Shown here: one piece after another, positions 36,188 to 45,713 of the stretch
How positions within the stretch are numbered: the stretch's first letter is position 1
How the letters are laid out: every line of letters starts with the position of its first letter
Assembly (NCBI GenBank): GCA_964527735.1
Contig: CAZGPG010000003.1
Coordinates: forward strand, 62,001 to 126,000
DNA: 64,000 bases
Reading direction: 5' to 3'
From: JBEBVQ01 sp964527735
GTDB taxonomy: Bacteria > Bacteroidota > Bacteroidia > Chitinophagales > Chitinophagaceae
Made by a program: the position numbers and the translations under genes
Notes under the pieces: generated by a model
The model's input: only the letters and a program-made list of their open reading frames with translations
Told to the model about the DNA's origin: nothing
The model's database searches: none

Positions 36188-36217
36188 TGATCAGCATAAC
36201 GCAAACGAATACCTTTG
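36186..36217 (+). promoter_or_regulatory. Promoter of the kelch-type gene, -33 and -7 boxes
   Basis: TTG at 36187-36189 and TACCTTTG at 36210-36217 are 20 bases apart, close to the Bacteroidota TTTG-N19-TAnnTTTG pattern. The start of transcription would be near 36224, leaving an untranslated leader of about 80-90 bases. It also overlaps the first codons of the divergent kinase gene. Confidence 0.55.
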
Positions 36218-36312
36218 AAAAGGAGCAGGTTTTTCCTGTTCTCCGGCTTATGTAAAGATACGTATATCTCAGGGATATGCCTGACGCTGTTACTGTTCTA
36301 AATATGTATGAA

Positions 36313-38427
36313 ATGAAGGGAACGCTACATTTTATTTTTTTTATACTTGCATTAGTTTGTTTTTCTATAAGTGGATCACACGCCCAAGTGCCCGATGCCA
36401 CGTGGCAATGGACGTGGATGCATGGTAACAACACGAGGGCTAATTTCAGCGTGTACGGGACACCGGGGGTACCGGATCCCGCCAATATGCCGGGCGGCCG
36501 TGGGGCCAGCTTCCGTTGGACCGACACACTGGGGAATTTCTGGTTGTTTGGCGGAGCCGGTCATGCCGCTACCACTACAGGCCAGTTGAATGACTTATGG
36601 AAATACGATATCGCTACCCATGAATGGACCTGGATGAAAGGGGACTCCGTCCGTAATCCTCCCGGAAGGCGTGGCGTGGCAGGTGTGCCCCACCCGGATA
36701 ATGTTCCCGGCGGGAGGTATGGTTCTGCTTACTGGCGTGACACAGCGGGCAACTTATGGCTTTTCGGTGGTTATGGATATTGTGGCATATACCTCGGTGC
36801 TCTTCAGGATCTCTGGAAATACGACATCGCCACTAATGAATGGACCTGGATTAAAGGCGACACGCTACCTGACAGGTTCGGTCAGCACGGTACAAAGGGC
36901 GTGCCCGATGCATTGAACAGGCCGTCGGGGCGCTATGGAACTGCAAGCTGGACGGATCAGGACGGTAACTTTTGGATGTTCGGAGGTACCGGTCGTTTTC
37001 GCAGGCCACCGAATACCAATGCGCAGGGTGAATTGAACGATCTCTGGCGTTACAGCCCGGCCACCAATGAATGGACCTGGATGCATGGCGACTCGGTGGC
37101 TTGCGCAGCTCCTGTAGTGGGTACACAGGGTACGCCTGCGGCAGCAAACATGCCCCCGGGACTGGGTTTGCTGGCCTTCTGGACAGATGCATCCGGTGAC
37201 TTTTGGCTATACGGCGGCATGAATTTTTGCGCCAGTACGCGACAGCGATATAGTGATTTGTGGCGTTACAACCCAGCTACGAACATGTGGACATGGATGA
37301 AAGGCGCTATGATGCTCAACGAGACGGCAGTCTATGGTGCGCAGAGCGTCGGCGCTGCAACGAATACGCCGGGCGCCAGGGAAATGACACCGTCAACCTG
37401 GACGGATGCCGGGGGCAATCTTTGGCTGTATGGCGGAGAAAGCCACTCGGGGGTACACAACGACTTGTGGAAGTATGAAATAGCAACGAACGAATGGACC
37501 TGGGTAAAAGGTGATAACACACAGACTTGGGCTGCGCTCCTGGGCGTCTACGGAACCCGTCGGGTAGGGGCGCCGGCAAACAAACCGGGCCATCGGGAAT
37601 TAGGTCCCGCTACCTGGACGGATGCGCAAGGGGCGTTATGGTTGTTTGGCGGCAGGGCAACCAGTTCCGGCCTGGGGGACCTGAATGATCTGTGGCGGCT
37701 CGCCCCCGAATGCATGTTACTTACGCAGCAGAGCACCATCACCGGACCCGACTCTATTTGTGCCGGTCAACCTTATACCTATACTACCGGGCGGCTCAAC
37801 GGCGCACTGACTTACACCTGGTCGTGGCCGGCAGGCTGGGCGGGCAGCAGTAATGATACAGCATTGACAGTTACCCCCGATCATACCGACGGGACGATAC
37901 GTGTATTTGGAACCAATCTCTGCGACACCAGCGATGAACAATCGCTGGACATAACCGTCATCGAGGCAGAACCCCTGGAGATCACGGTGAATCACGATAC
38001 ACTGGGCACACTCGTCCCCTATGCCGCTTACCAGTGGTACAAGGACGGGCAGCCTGTGCCGGGCGCCACCAACCGTACCCACGTCGTGTACGAAAACGCT
38101 GACTATTCCGTCCGTGTGGATAACGGTGTTGGGTGTATCGATTCGGTTGCTTACCGTGTAAGCAGTTTCCTGAGCGGACTGGGCTTCCGGAATGGGTATA
38201 TGGACGAGACATCGGTTAAAGTTTGGCCTAATCCGGTGCAGGATATATTATACGTTGAATCGCCATATCCGGTAACACTGGCCGTACATGGTATGGGCGG
38301 GAGGCTGATGTTCCGGTACAGTCAGCACGAGGCCGACCTGAGCAGCCTGCCGTCCGGTGTTTATCTGCTTTCCATATTCAATGCGGAGGGCGTATTGCTC
38401 CGTAGTCAGAAGTTGCTGAAGAAATAG
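36313..38427 (+). CDS. Kelch-repeat beta-propeller protein, T9SS type A
   Basis: Taking MKGTLHFIFF as the start (ATGs at 36277 and 36304 are alternatives), the protein is 704 residues with a signal peptide ending SHAQ. Six kelch-type repeats follow, each of about 60 residues with GRYGSAYWRDTAGNLWLFGG, a DLWKYDIATNEWTW core and a final KGD, giving a propeller at residues ~20-430. The rest has Ig-like modules and the YKDGQPVPGATN type of adhesin loop, and ends with a WPNPVQD-like T9SS domain. DNA of the repeats is closely similar. Surface binding is inferred; no catalytic residues are seen. It starts a run of three T9SS genes. Confidence 0.9.
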   Translation: MKGTLHFIFFILALVCFSISGSHAQVPDATWQWTWMHGNNTRANFSVYGTPGVPDPANMPGGRGASFRWTDTLGNFWLFGGAGHAATTTGQLNDLWKYDIATHEWTWMKGDSVRNPPGRRGVAGVPHPDNVPGGRYGSAYWRDTAGNLWLFGGYGYCGIYLGALQDLWKYDIATNEWTWIKGDTLPDRFGQHGTKGVPDALNRPSGRYGTASWTDQDGNFWMFGGTGRFRRPPNTNAQGELNDLWRYSPATNEWTWMHGDSVACAAPVVGTQGTPAAANMPPGLGLLAFWTDASGDFWLYGGMNFCASTRQRYSDLWRYNPATNMWTWMKGAMMLNETAVYGAQSVGAATNTPGAREMTPSTWTDAGGNLWLYGGESHSGVHNDLWKYEIATNEWTWVKGDNTQTWAALLGVYGTRRVGAPANKPGHRELGPATWTDAQGALWLFGGRATSSGLGDLNDLWRLAPECMLLTQQSTITGPDSICAGQPYTYTTGRLNGALTYTWSWPAGWAGSSNDTALTVTPDHTDGTIRVFGTNLCDTSDEQSLDITVIEAEPLEITVNHDTLGTLVPYAAYQWYKDGQPVPGATNRTHVVYENADYSVRVDNGVGCIDSVAYRVSSFLSGLGFRNGYMDETSVKVWPNPVQDILYVESPYPVTLAVHGMGGRLMFRYSQHEADLSSLPSGVYLLSIFNAEGVLLRSQKLLKK

Positions 38428-38468
38428 ATCCTTCAGTGTATTCGCGTAAATGAAACCCTTGATCTATT

Positions 38469-39800
38469 ATGCATTTCTATGAGCTTTTGCCGCTAAGGCT
38501 GAAAAAAATACTGTTGATCATCGTTGTCGCCACCGTCCCTTGCAGCGCATGGTCACAAGTCGATATCTGGCTTTCTTCGGGCCTGGAGTTTGGCGCTGAA
38601 TGGTGTTATGACGACCAACCCGTGGAGATCGTCGGTCAACCGGCAGACGGTTTTTTTACCGGCTGCGGTATCAGCAGCGCCAATGGTCGCTGGTACTTTA
38701 ACCCTGCGCAGGCAGGCACCGGAGAACTGACATTTCCACTTTTGTGCACCGTTGTTTATACAGCACCGGGCGGCGATACAGCCATGCGTACGGTGAAGGT
38801 CCACAAACCGGTGGTGCCGATGGCCGGCCCGGATCGGGCTGTGTGTGGGGACGGCAGCTTTACCCTTGCTGTGAAAATGTTGTATGTGGGTGATTACTCG
38901 TACCAATGGAGCCCTTCGGTTGGTCTGGTAAATCCCTACGCAAAAGAGACCGGAGGGTTTGTGGCCGACAGCCAGCAATTTTTAGTGTATGTGCGTGACA
39001 CGCTGACGGGATGTTCCGGCACCGATTCTGTAACGCTCTTTAACCGAGCTGTGCGGGCGGAAATTGAAACCGACCGTGCAGTGGGCTGTGTCGGTGATTC
39101 TCTAATACTTCAAGCCACATTTACCCATGAGGACTGGGCATACCGATGGGATCTGGGGGATGGTACCCGGACTGATTCGGCTATCGTGGCTCATGTGTAT
39201 CGGGGAGCCGGTTTTTTTCCGGTGATGTTGGTGGTGAGCAATAGCGACTGTGCGGATACAGCTTATCGGAATTTCGAAGTAAGCGAATTACATCTGGAGC
39301 TGGTAGGGCCGGATCGCGTGGATGCCGGGGAAATGCTGTGGTTGGAAGCCCGATCGGATCAATCGTTCCAGACAGTTTCGTGGTCCCCCGAATCTATAAT
39401 ATACGACCAGACTGCCCAAACTCAGCAATTCGTTCCAGACACGACACGCACCTATATCGTGGTAGGTGTATCCGATCATGGATGTGTGGATAGCGCCGAA
39501 CATACCGTTATTGTAAATCCCCGCACGATGGTGCCGACTGCTTTTTCGCCGAATGGCGATGGGCGGAATGACCGGTTCCGTGTGGTCACCTGGGGGGAGC
39601 CATCCGTGATACGAAGTTTCCGCGTGTTTGATCGCTGGGGCAAACAGGTATATGGTGCAGTTGGCGCAACTGCAGATGCCGGCTGGGATGGTTATATCCA
39701 TGGATCTCCTGCTGAGATCGGTGTCTATTACTATGCTATTGAGCTGGAGTCTGCGGGTGAAAGTTTATTCTATAAGGGAGATGTAATGCTGATGCGGTAG
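38469..39800 (+). CDS. PKD-domain protein with T9SS type B sorting domain
   Basis: The 443-residue product has a signal peptide ending SAWSQ and modules with spaced Cys: one Ig-like (ALNP-free, VCGDGSFTLAVK), one PKD (YRWDLGDGTRTDSAIVAHVY), and a third Ig-like. The C-terminus carries FSPNGDGRND and FDRWGKQVYG, the type B sorting domain, as in the protein encoded at 1797. It lies 41 bp after the kelch gene and 45 bp before the giant gene, so the three are probably one transcript. No enzyme motif is seen. Confidence 0.9.
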   Translation: MHFYELLPLRLKKILLIIVVATVPCSAWSQVDIWLSSGLEFGAEWCYDDQPVEIVGQPADGFFTGCGISSANGRWYFNPAQAGTGELTFPLLCTVVYTAPGGDTAMRTVKVHKPVVPMAGPDRAVCGDGSFTLAVKMLYVGDYSYQWSPSVGLVNPYAKETGGFVADSQQFLVYVRDTLTGCSGTDSVTLFNRAVRAEIETDRAVGCVGDSLILQATFTHEDWAYRWDLGDGTRTDSAIVAHVYRGAGFFPVMLVVSNSDCADTAYRNFEVSELHLELVGPDRVDAGEMLWLEARSDQSFQTVSWSPESIIYDQTAQTQQFVPDTTRTYIVVGVSDHGCVDSAEHTVIVNPRTMVPTAFSPNGDGRNDRFRVVTWGEPSVIRSFRVFDRWGKQVYGAVGATADAGWDGYIHGSPAEIGVYYYAIELESAGESLFYKGDVMLMR

Positions 39801-39845
39801 TGTCCTGTCTGCTCCTTTCAATTTGGTAATGTAAAAGATAATGTC

Positions 39846-42800
39846 ATGAAAAATTGTTTTACAATTTTATTTACTCTGGTGAATTTATGGTCCGGTATCA
39901 ACAACAATGTTGCCGGCCAGGTGACCGGGGTAAAGGTAATCCCGGGAGATTATAGTACGCTGGCTCATGCTGTTACGGAGTTGAACACAGTGGGTGTGGG
40001 TGCTGGTGGCGCTACCATTGAGCTGCGGCAATCAGAAGAGGCGCCGCCGGGTGGGTACCTGTTGGGAAGTACCCTGTTGAATGCCTCACTTTCCGCCGCC
40101 AATCCGCTCGTGATAAACGGTAATGGAAATACACTGACAGCTTTCACTGGTACTAACAGCAACACAGATGGGATCTTTAAAATACTGGGAGCAGATTATG
40201 TAACAATTGACGCCCTGAACCTCGCTGAAAAGTCCACCAATACTAACGCAACCACGAGGATGGAGTGGGGCTACGCATTGCTGAAGTTAAACGCTGCATT
40301 GCCATATGACGGGTGCCAGTACGTGATAATCCGAAATTGCAGCATCGAATTGAATTATACCTCGGGGACGGTGATTGGTATCCGCTCAACGAGCCATCAG
40401 GACGGGGTGACCACTGCGCTGCCGGCCGCAGGGGCTACGGCAGCCGATGCAAACAGCTACAACAGTTTTTACGGCAACACGATAACGGGCGTTCAGTGGG
40501 GTATCCAGGTTATGGGACTGGGTAACGCGGCTGTATATGACGTGGGCAACACGGTTGGCGTACCTGCGGGTAACCATATAACGGTGGGTATAGCGAGCGG
40601 AACCGGTTCCTCCAGTGCTTACGGTATTTATTGCAGCAACAACACCGGCGCCACGGTACATAATAACATTCTTCGTACCACTTCATTTCAGCGCGGACAA
40701 ATCGATGGTATTATGCTCGAAGGCGGGAATGGAGCCGTGAGCATCCGCGACAATGATATTTCCTTCAAGGCGGCTTCCGCTTTCAATAATTCTATCTACG
40801 GCTTCCGGAATCAAAATTTTTCAGACATGGCTGCGGCGATGCACATCTCCGGCAATATCTTCCACGGGTGGGAAAATCCGTCCGGTACGCAGGCGATCCC
40901 GATACATAATAATAGCAATGCGTTTGATTCTATTGTGGTATCGGAAAATGTTTTTGACAAGATTGTTACCGGCTCGCATAACCTGCAGGCCATTAATCTG
41001 CCGGCGGGAGGAACGCGATATGTGGAAGTGCGCGGCAACCGGATGTCGGACTTGTCTAAAGCCGGGACGGCCGGCAGCATCACGCTCATCAATGTGAGCA
41101 CTTCGCAGACAACGTCCCGGGTACTTGTCCGGGACAACGATATGGTGTCCATTGAGAATAATACGAATAATGCCGGATTTAATTACTCGATTATCGGAAT
41201 ACAGGCGAGTACGGCGGGTGGTCTATGTAGCGTCTCCAATAATACGATGAGCGACTTCACATCATACAGAAATAACGTTACCACAGCGATATCAGTGAAT
41301 TCTACAAACCAGAACAGCACTGTCGATTCGAATACGATCGAAGATATTTCCACCGAAACCGGAGACGTGACTGCTATCAGCGCCAGGGTGGGGGCTGCAT
41401 TCGGCAATGTCGTCCGTGGGGTTACTACTTTGGGAGGGACAATCAAAGGATATGCTCATCTTCAAGGCGGAGCTATACGTTTGTACGATAACCTTTTTAC
41501 GGGGCTACGCAATAATGGCACCAGTGGGTTGATCCGGGTGGTGGATCTACACTGGGCAAGAGCCTCGTCCAGGCTATACAATAATATTATAGAAGTGTCG
41601 GTTGGGAATGGGTTTGAAGTTTCTGATATTTCGTTGTTTGTAGGGATACATGCCAATCAAAGTCAACCATACGCTATTTTCCATAATACAATTAAAATGT
41701 CAGGGGGGGCTCCTGCTGCAAACTCATGCGCTGCGGGGATATGGGCAGGTGCAGGTACCAGGCTTGACTTACGAAACAATATTATCCATGTCGATGTGGA
41801 GCCTGCTGGTACCCCATTTACAGCAGCCATTTATCAGAATACGACAGGCACACCGCCCACGGCAAATCTTTCCGGAGATGGAAATATATACTATGTCCCA
41901 TCTGTCAGCAACAGTTTTTATTATGCAAATAATACGGCGGCCAGCAGGTTTGGTCCGTTCAATGATCCGGCATTTAATAAGCCCTGCGGCTTGTACAAGG
42001 CATTTATGGGGGCAACACGCGAACAAAATTCCTATGTTGAGAACAATCTCGTGGCGGGATCCATTCCAGGCAGTTTTCTGCCTTCCGGTGCTTCATTTGC
42101 CAAGGGCGGAGGAGTCCTCACAGCGTCTCCGGCTGTAACGACCGATTTTGCGGGAGCTGCCCGTCCCAATCCCGGATCGGATGCCGGCGCACTCCAGTTT
42201 GTGGGTACGCCCGCAGATATCACAGCTCCCGTGATAGCTTACGATCCGTTCCCTGCATTGTCGTGCGATACGGTGGCACCGGTGTTGAAAGCTGAGATTA
42301 CCGATAATATATCTGTAGCGACAACTTCAGGATCGGCGCCCCGGCTCTACTTCCGCAAATCCGGAGAAGCCAATGCGTTTGGCGCCTATCCGGCTGATAA
42401 TGTACCTGCATTTAACGGATGGAAATACGTAGAGGGTACCTCATTGGGCGGAGATACCTTTTATTTCAAGTTCGACTACAACCTGCTCACCGCGCCGATT
42501 GCTGCGGGCGACGAGATTCAATACTTTGTTATCGCACAAGATGGTGCAGGTAATGCAGCTGCTAATACGGTGGGCTTCCCGTCATCATTCTGCATGGGCG
42601 GGGTGAACCTGACTGCCGCTGCAGGGCCGGTAGCAGCCACCCCTGCGGTGAACAGGTTTACCATACAAGACGATCCAAGGCAGTCGCTCACGCCCGCAGG
42701 GCCGGTGTCGTTGTGCGGCGGTAACGCGGTGGATCTGGAAGTGCCGGCGCCGGGAGTTTCCCATAACTGGTATCGTAATGATACCCTTATTGCCGGCGCT

Positions 42801-45500
42801 GGCGGTTCTGTCTATCGGGTAGATTCTGCCGGCATGTATCATGCCTTTGTGGTGACGGCATCCTGCTTTTATACCACGACGGCGACCGAATTGTCGGTTG
42901 GCGCGAAGCCACTGCTGCATTATACAGGATCCCTGAGCTTTTGCCCGGGAGATACCACTATATTATATACGGATTCTACAGCAACCGGCCGGTCGTATTC
43001 ATGGTTGGCGGGCGGCAACCTTATTTCGGGGGCTTCGCATGCTTCCCTACCGGTAACAACAGCCGGCGATTATCAGGTGATTATATCCGGGGGCGGATGC
43101 ACAGATACATCGTTGGGTACCGTTATACAGGTGTTGTCGCCACCTTCTGTAGGGGTGACAACGTCTACCGGCGATACATTTTTCTGCGCGAGATCCTCCA
43201 TCGACCTGCAAGCAACCGCCGGGCAAGCCTCCTACCGCTGGAAGAAAGACGGCCTGGATATTGCAACCGGCGGAACAACGCCGGTATATACGGCCACAGA
43301 GCCGGGATTATACCAGGTGGTGGTTTCCGCAGGCAGTGGGTGTACAGACTCTTCTGCGTTGCTAAGCATCATTTCAGATACGGCACACGCCACTGTTACC
43401 ATGTCGGGCAGCAACACGGTATGCTCCAACGATAGCCTCGAGCTTCACGCTCCGCAGGTTTCCGGCTATTCCTATGAATGGAAAAGGAATGGGGTTGTAT
43501 TGCCGGCTACCGGCCCGTCGCTTACTGCCAAAGAAAGCGGCGCTTATAAGGTGATTGTTACGACAGCTTACGGATGCATAGACTCTTCGTCGGCCACCTC
43601 GCTGGTTGTGGATACCGCGGGCGCTACGGTGACTGCTTCTGGTCCGCTTACCTTCTGTAAGGGAGATAGCGTATTGCTTGCTGCGCCGGTTGCAACGGGC
43701 TATACCTATGTGTGGAAAAAAGACGGTGTTGCCCTTGCGTTTACCGGCAGCACGTTAACTGCCAAAGAAAGCGGCGCATACAAGGTAATTGTTACTACGC
43801 CCAATAGCTGCGTCGATTCCTCATCGGCGGTGCAGGTAGTGTCGGATACGGCACAGGCAATCGTGACACATGCTACGCCACTGGTATTCTGTAAGGAGGA
43901 TAGCGTCGTGTTGAGCGCGCAACAACGCGCGGGTTATACTTACGCCTGGCTGAAGGATGGGGCTGCTTTGTCGGCCACTACCCCCAACTATGCAGGCAAA
44001 CAAACGGGGGCGTACCAACTGATTGTAATCAGCGCCAACAACTGCAGGGACACTTCCGCTGGGGTTCAGTTATTGTCGGATACAGTTGATGTGACCGTGA
44101 TACATAACGCCCCGCTTACTTTCTGCCGGGCGGATAGCGTTGTATTGCAGGCGCCGGTCGTCAGCGGTTATGCTTATGCCTGGTACAGAAACGGCGTGGC
44201 ACAGTCAGGCACTGCGCGCTCCTTTGCCGCAAAGCACAGCGGCGCATATCGTGTGGTTATTACCTCGGCAAACAATTGTGTGGACTCATCTTCTATTTTT
44301 ACCGTGATTTCAGATACCGCTAATGTTACGCTCACTGCTTCCGGTCCGCTGACGTTTTGTGCAGGCGATAGTGTACAGTTTACGGCGCTTTCCGGATTTG
44401 GATATAGCTACGCCTGGTATAGAGACGGTGCTGCAGTAGGTGCTGCCGCGCATAGCTACACGGCCAAGTCCAGCGGTGATTACGAAGTCGTCATTACTAC
44501 CGGTAACAATTGTGCCGACACCTCTGCTCGGTACACGGTTATATCCGATACGGCAGTGGCTGCCGTCACTTTTTCGGGGCCTCTTATTTTCTGCGACGGC
44601 GACAGCGTAATCCTCGAAGCGACGAGCTTCCCCAATTATAGTTATACCTGGTTTCACAACGGAGCGGCGATATCCGGTGCGCTGAGTAACCGGTACACGG
44701 CTACTCTTGCAGGCGATTACGAAACCGTGGTTACGACTTTACATGGTTGCTACGATACCTCCGGCGCCGCTACGGTCGTAGTGAATACGATGCCGGTGGC
44801 GACCTTGACTTTGGAGGGTGACTCTGTTTTCTGTTCCGGGAATACGGCTGTGTTGTCGACCACCAGTGGCCCGGGATATACCTGGCAGTGGCGGAGAAAT
44901 GGCCAGGACATTCTGAATGCCCATGATTCGTTTTATACCGTTCAGTTTTCCGGCAACTATGATGTGATCGTCTCCGCAGGAAACAGTTGCGAGGATACAT
45001 CTGAAGTTCGTGAGATTGTCGTGATTCCTTCGCCTGTTCCGGGCATTATAGCCGTGGATCCGAGGATGAAAACGGGGGGACATTTTGTTACGTATCAATG
45101 GTATCGGAATGGGCAGCCGGTAGACGGCGCCACCGACTCGGTGTTCACTGCGAGTGAGACCGGCGCTTACACGGTGGAGGTGACCGACAGTTCGGGTTGT
45201 TCCGGGATGTCGGTGGTGTATAACCTGACGACCATGAATTACGTGGACGTGGCAGACCCGGAATGGCTTGCGGCGCAAATCAGGATTTACCCGAACCCTG
45301 CCAGTTCGTTTGTACGTATTGATGCGCCTGTCGCGGTGCATGTGCGTGTGTATGGTATGGATGGGAAAATGGTGTTGCGCCAGCAGGACGCTCAGGAGGT
45401 TCAGTTAGAGGCATTACCGGATGGTGTCTACATGATGGATATCAGCAATGAAGATGGTGTGCGGATCAGGGCTGAACGGATTATGAAAGTCTCGCGGTGA
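39846..45500 (+). CDS. Giant beta-helix plus tandem Ig-repeat surface protein, T9SS type A (1884 aa)
   Basis: After a signal peptide (ending NVAGQ), residues ~25-770 form a right-handed parallel beta-helix (VIPGDYSTLAHAVTELN, ILGADYVTIDALNL, IIRNCSIELNYTSG, many NN.I steps), ending in NPGSDAGALQF. A beta domain (~780-920) follows, then from about 945 to 1795 ten Ig-like repeats of ~80 residues, each starting with LTFCxGDSV and holding YTYVWKKDGxAL and SGAYKVIVTT. The end is a YPNPASSF T9SS sorting domain. The repeats are near-identical in DNA in places (for example around 43525 and 43757), so recombination could change their number. Adhesion or matrix binding is the likely role. Confidence 0.92.
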   Translation: MKNCFTILFTLVNLWSGINNNVAGQVTGVKVIPGDYSTLAHAVTELNTVGVGAGGATIELRQSEEAPPGGYLLGSTLLNASLSAANPLVINGNGNTLTAFTGTNSNTDGIFKILGADYVTIDALNLAEKSTNTNATTRMEWGYALLKLNAALPYDGCQYVIIRNCSIELNYTSGTVIGIRSTSHQDGVTTALPAAGATAADANSYNSFYGNTITGVQWGIQVMGLGNAAVYDVGNTVGVPAGNHITVGIASGTGSSSAYGIYCSNNTGATVHNNILRTTSFQRGQIDGIMLEGGNGAVSIRDNDISFKAASAFNNSIYGFRNQNFSDMAAAMHISGNIFHGWENPSGTQAIPIHNNSNAFDSIVVSENVFDKIVTGSHNLQAINLPAGGTRYVEVRGNRMSDLSKAGTAGSITLINVSTSQTTSRVLVRDNDMVSIENNTNNAGFNYSIIGIQASTAGGLCSVSNNTMSDFTSYRNNVTTAISVNSTNQNSTVDSNTIEDISTETGDVTAISARVGAAFGNVVRGVTTLGGTIKGYAHLQGGAIRLYDNLFTGLRNNGTSGLIRVVDLHWARASSRLYNNIIEVSVGNGFEVSDISLFVGIHANQSQPYAIFHNTIKMSGGAPAANSCAAGIWAGAGTRLDLRNNIIHVDVEPAGTPFTAAIYQNTTGTPPTANLSGDGNIYYVPSVSNSFYYANNTAASRFGPFNDPAFNKPCGLYKAFMGATREQNSYVENNLVAGSIPGSFLPSGASFAKGGGVLTASPAVTTDFAGAARPNPGSDAGALQFVGTPADITAPVIAYDPFPALSCDTVAPVLKAEITDNISVATTSGSAPRLYFRKSGEANAFGAYPADNVPAFNGWKYVEGTSLGGDTFYFKFDYNLLTAPIAAGDEIQYFVIAQDGAGNAAANTVGFPSSFCMGGVNLTAAAGPVAATPAVNRFTIQDDPRQSLTPAGPVSLCGGNAVDLEVPAPGVSHNWYRNDTLIAGAGGSVYRVDSAGMYHAFVVTASCFYTTTATELSVGAKPLLHYTGSLSFCPGDTTILYTDSTATGRSYSWLAGGNLISGASHASLPVTTAGDYQVIISGGGCTDTSLGTVIQVLSPPSVGVTTSTGDTFFCARSSIDLQATAGQASYRWKKDGLDIATGGTTPVYTATEPGLYQVVVSAGSGCTDSSALLSIISDTAHATVTMSGSNTVCSNDSLELHAPQVSGYSYEWKRNGVVLPATGPSLTAKESGAYKVIVTTAYGCIDSSSATSLVVDTAGATVTASGPLTFCKGDSVLLAAPVATGYTYVWKKDGVALAFTGSTLTAKESGAYKVIVTTPNSCVDSSSAVQVVSDTAQAIVTHATPLVFCKEDSVVLSAQQRAGYTYAWLKDGAALSATTPNYAGKQTGAYQLIVISANNCRDTSAGVQLLSDTVDVTVIHNAPLTFCRADSVVLQAPVVSGYAYAWYRNGVAQSGTARSFAAKHSGAYRVVITSANNCVDSSSIFTVISDTANVTLTASGPLTFCAGDSVQFTALSGFGYSYAWYRDGAAVGAAAHSYTAKSSGDYEVVITTGNNCADTSARYTVISDTAVAAVTFSGPLIFCDGDSVILEATSFPNYSYTWFHNGAAISGALSNRYTATLAGDYETVVTTLHGCYDTSGAATVVVNTMPVATLTLEGDSVFCSGNTAVLSTTSGPGYTWQWRRNGQDILNAHDSFYTVQFSGNYDVIVSAGNSCEDTSEVREIVVIPSPVPGIIAVDPRMKTGGHFVTYQWYRNGQPVDGATDSVFTASETGAYTVEVTDSSGCSGMSVVYNLTTMNYVDVADPEWLAAQIRIYPNPASSFVRIDAPVAVHVRVYGMDGKMVLRQQDAQEVQLEALPDGVYMMDISNEDGVRIRAERIMKVSR

Positions 45501-45526
45501 TATTGAGAGGCGTACATGCTACCACG

Positions 45527-45660
45527 ATGTCATCCAGAATGAAGCGAAGCGGAATGAAGGATCTCACATAATGCAGGACACTCATTTCGTGGGATCCTTC
45601 GCTCCATTGCATTTCGCTCTGGATGACGTAGTGGTTATTTGACCACTACGTCATCCAGAC
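45527..45660. repeat. Nested inverted repeats with an 18-bp perfect hairpin
   Basis: An inverted pair of GATGTCATCCAG-type sequences (45527-45567 against 45589-45629) is followed by a perfect hairpin: TCTGGATGACGTAGTGGT at 45618-45635 and its exact reverse complement at 45642-45659, loop of 6. The ATCCAGAGCGAA and GAAGGATC fragments resemble, from memory, the CGTCATCCTGAGCGAAGCGAAGGATC class of repeats. It lies between converging genes and may terminate both. Confidence 0.7.
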
Positions 45661-45713
45661 GAAGGAAGGCTTTCGCGTTACATGCCCCGTGCATTATAAC
45701 GCTGTGCTTATTC

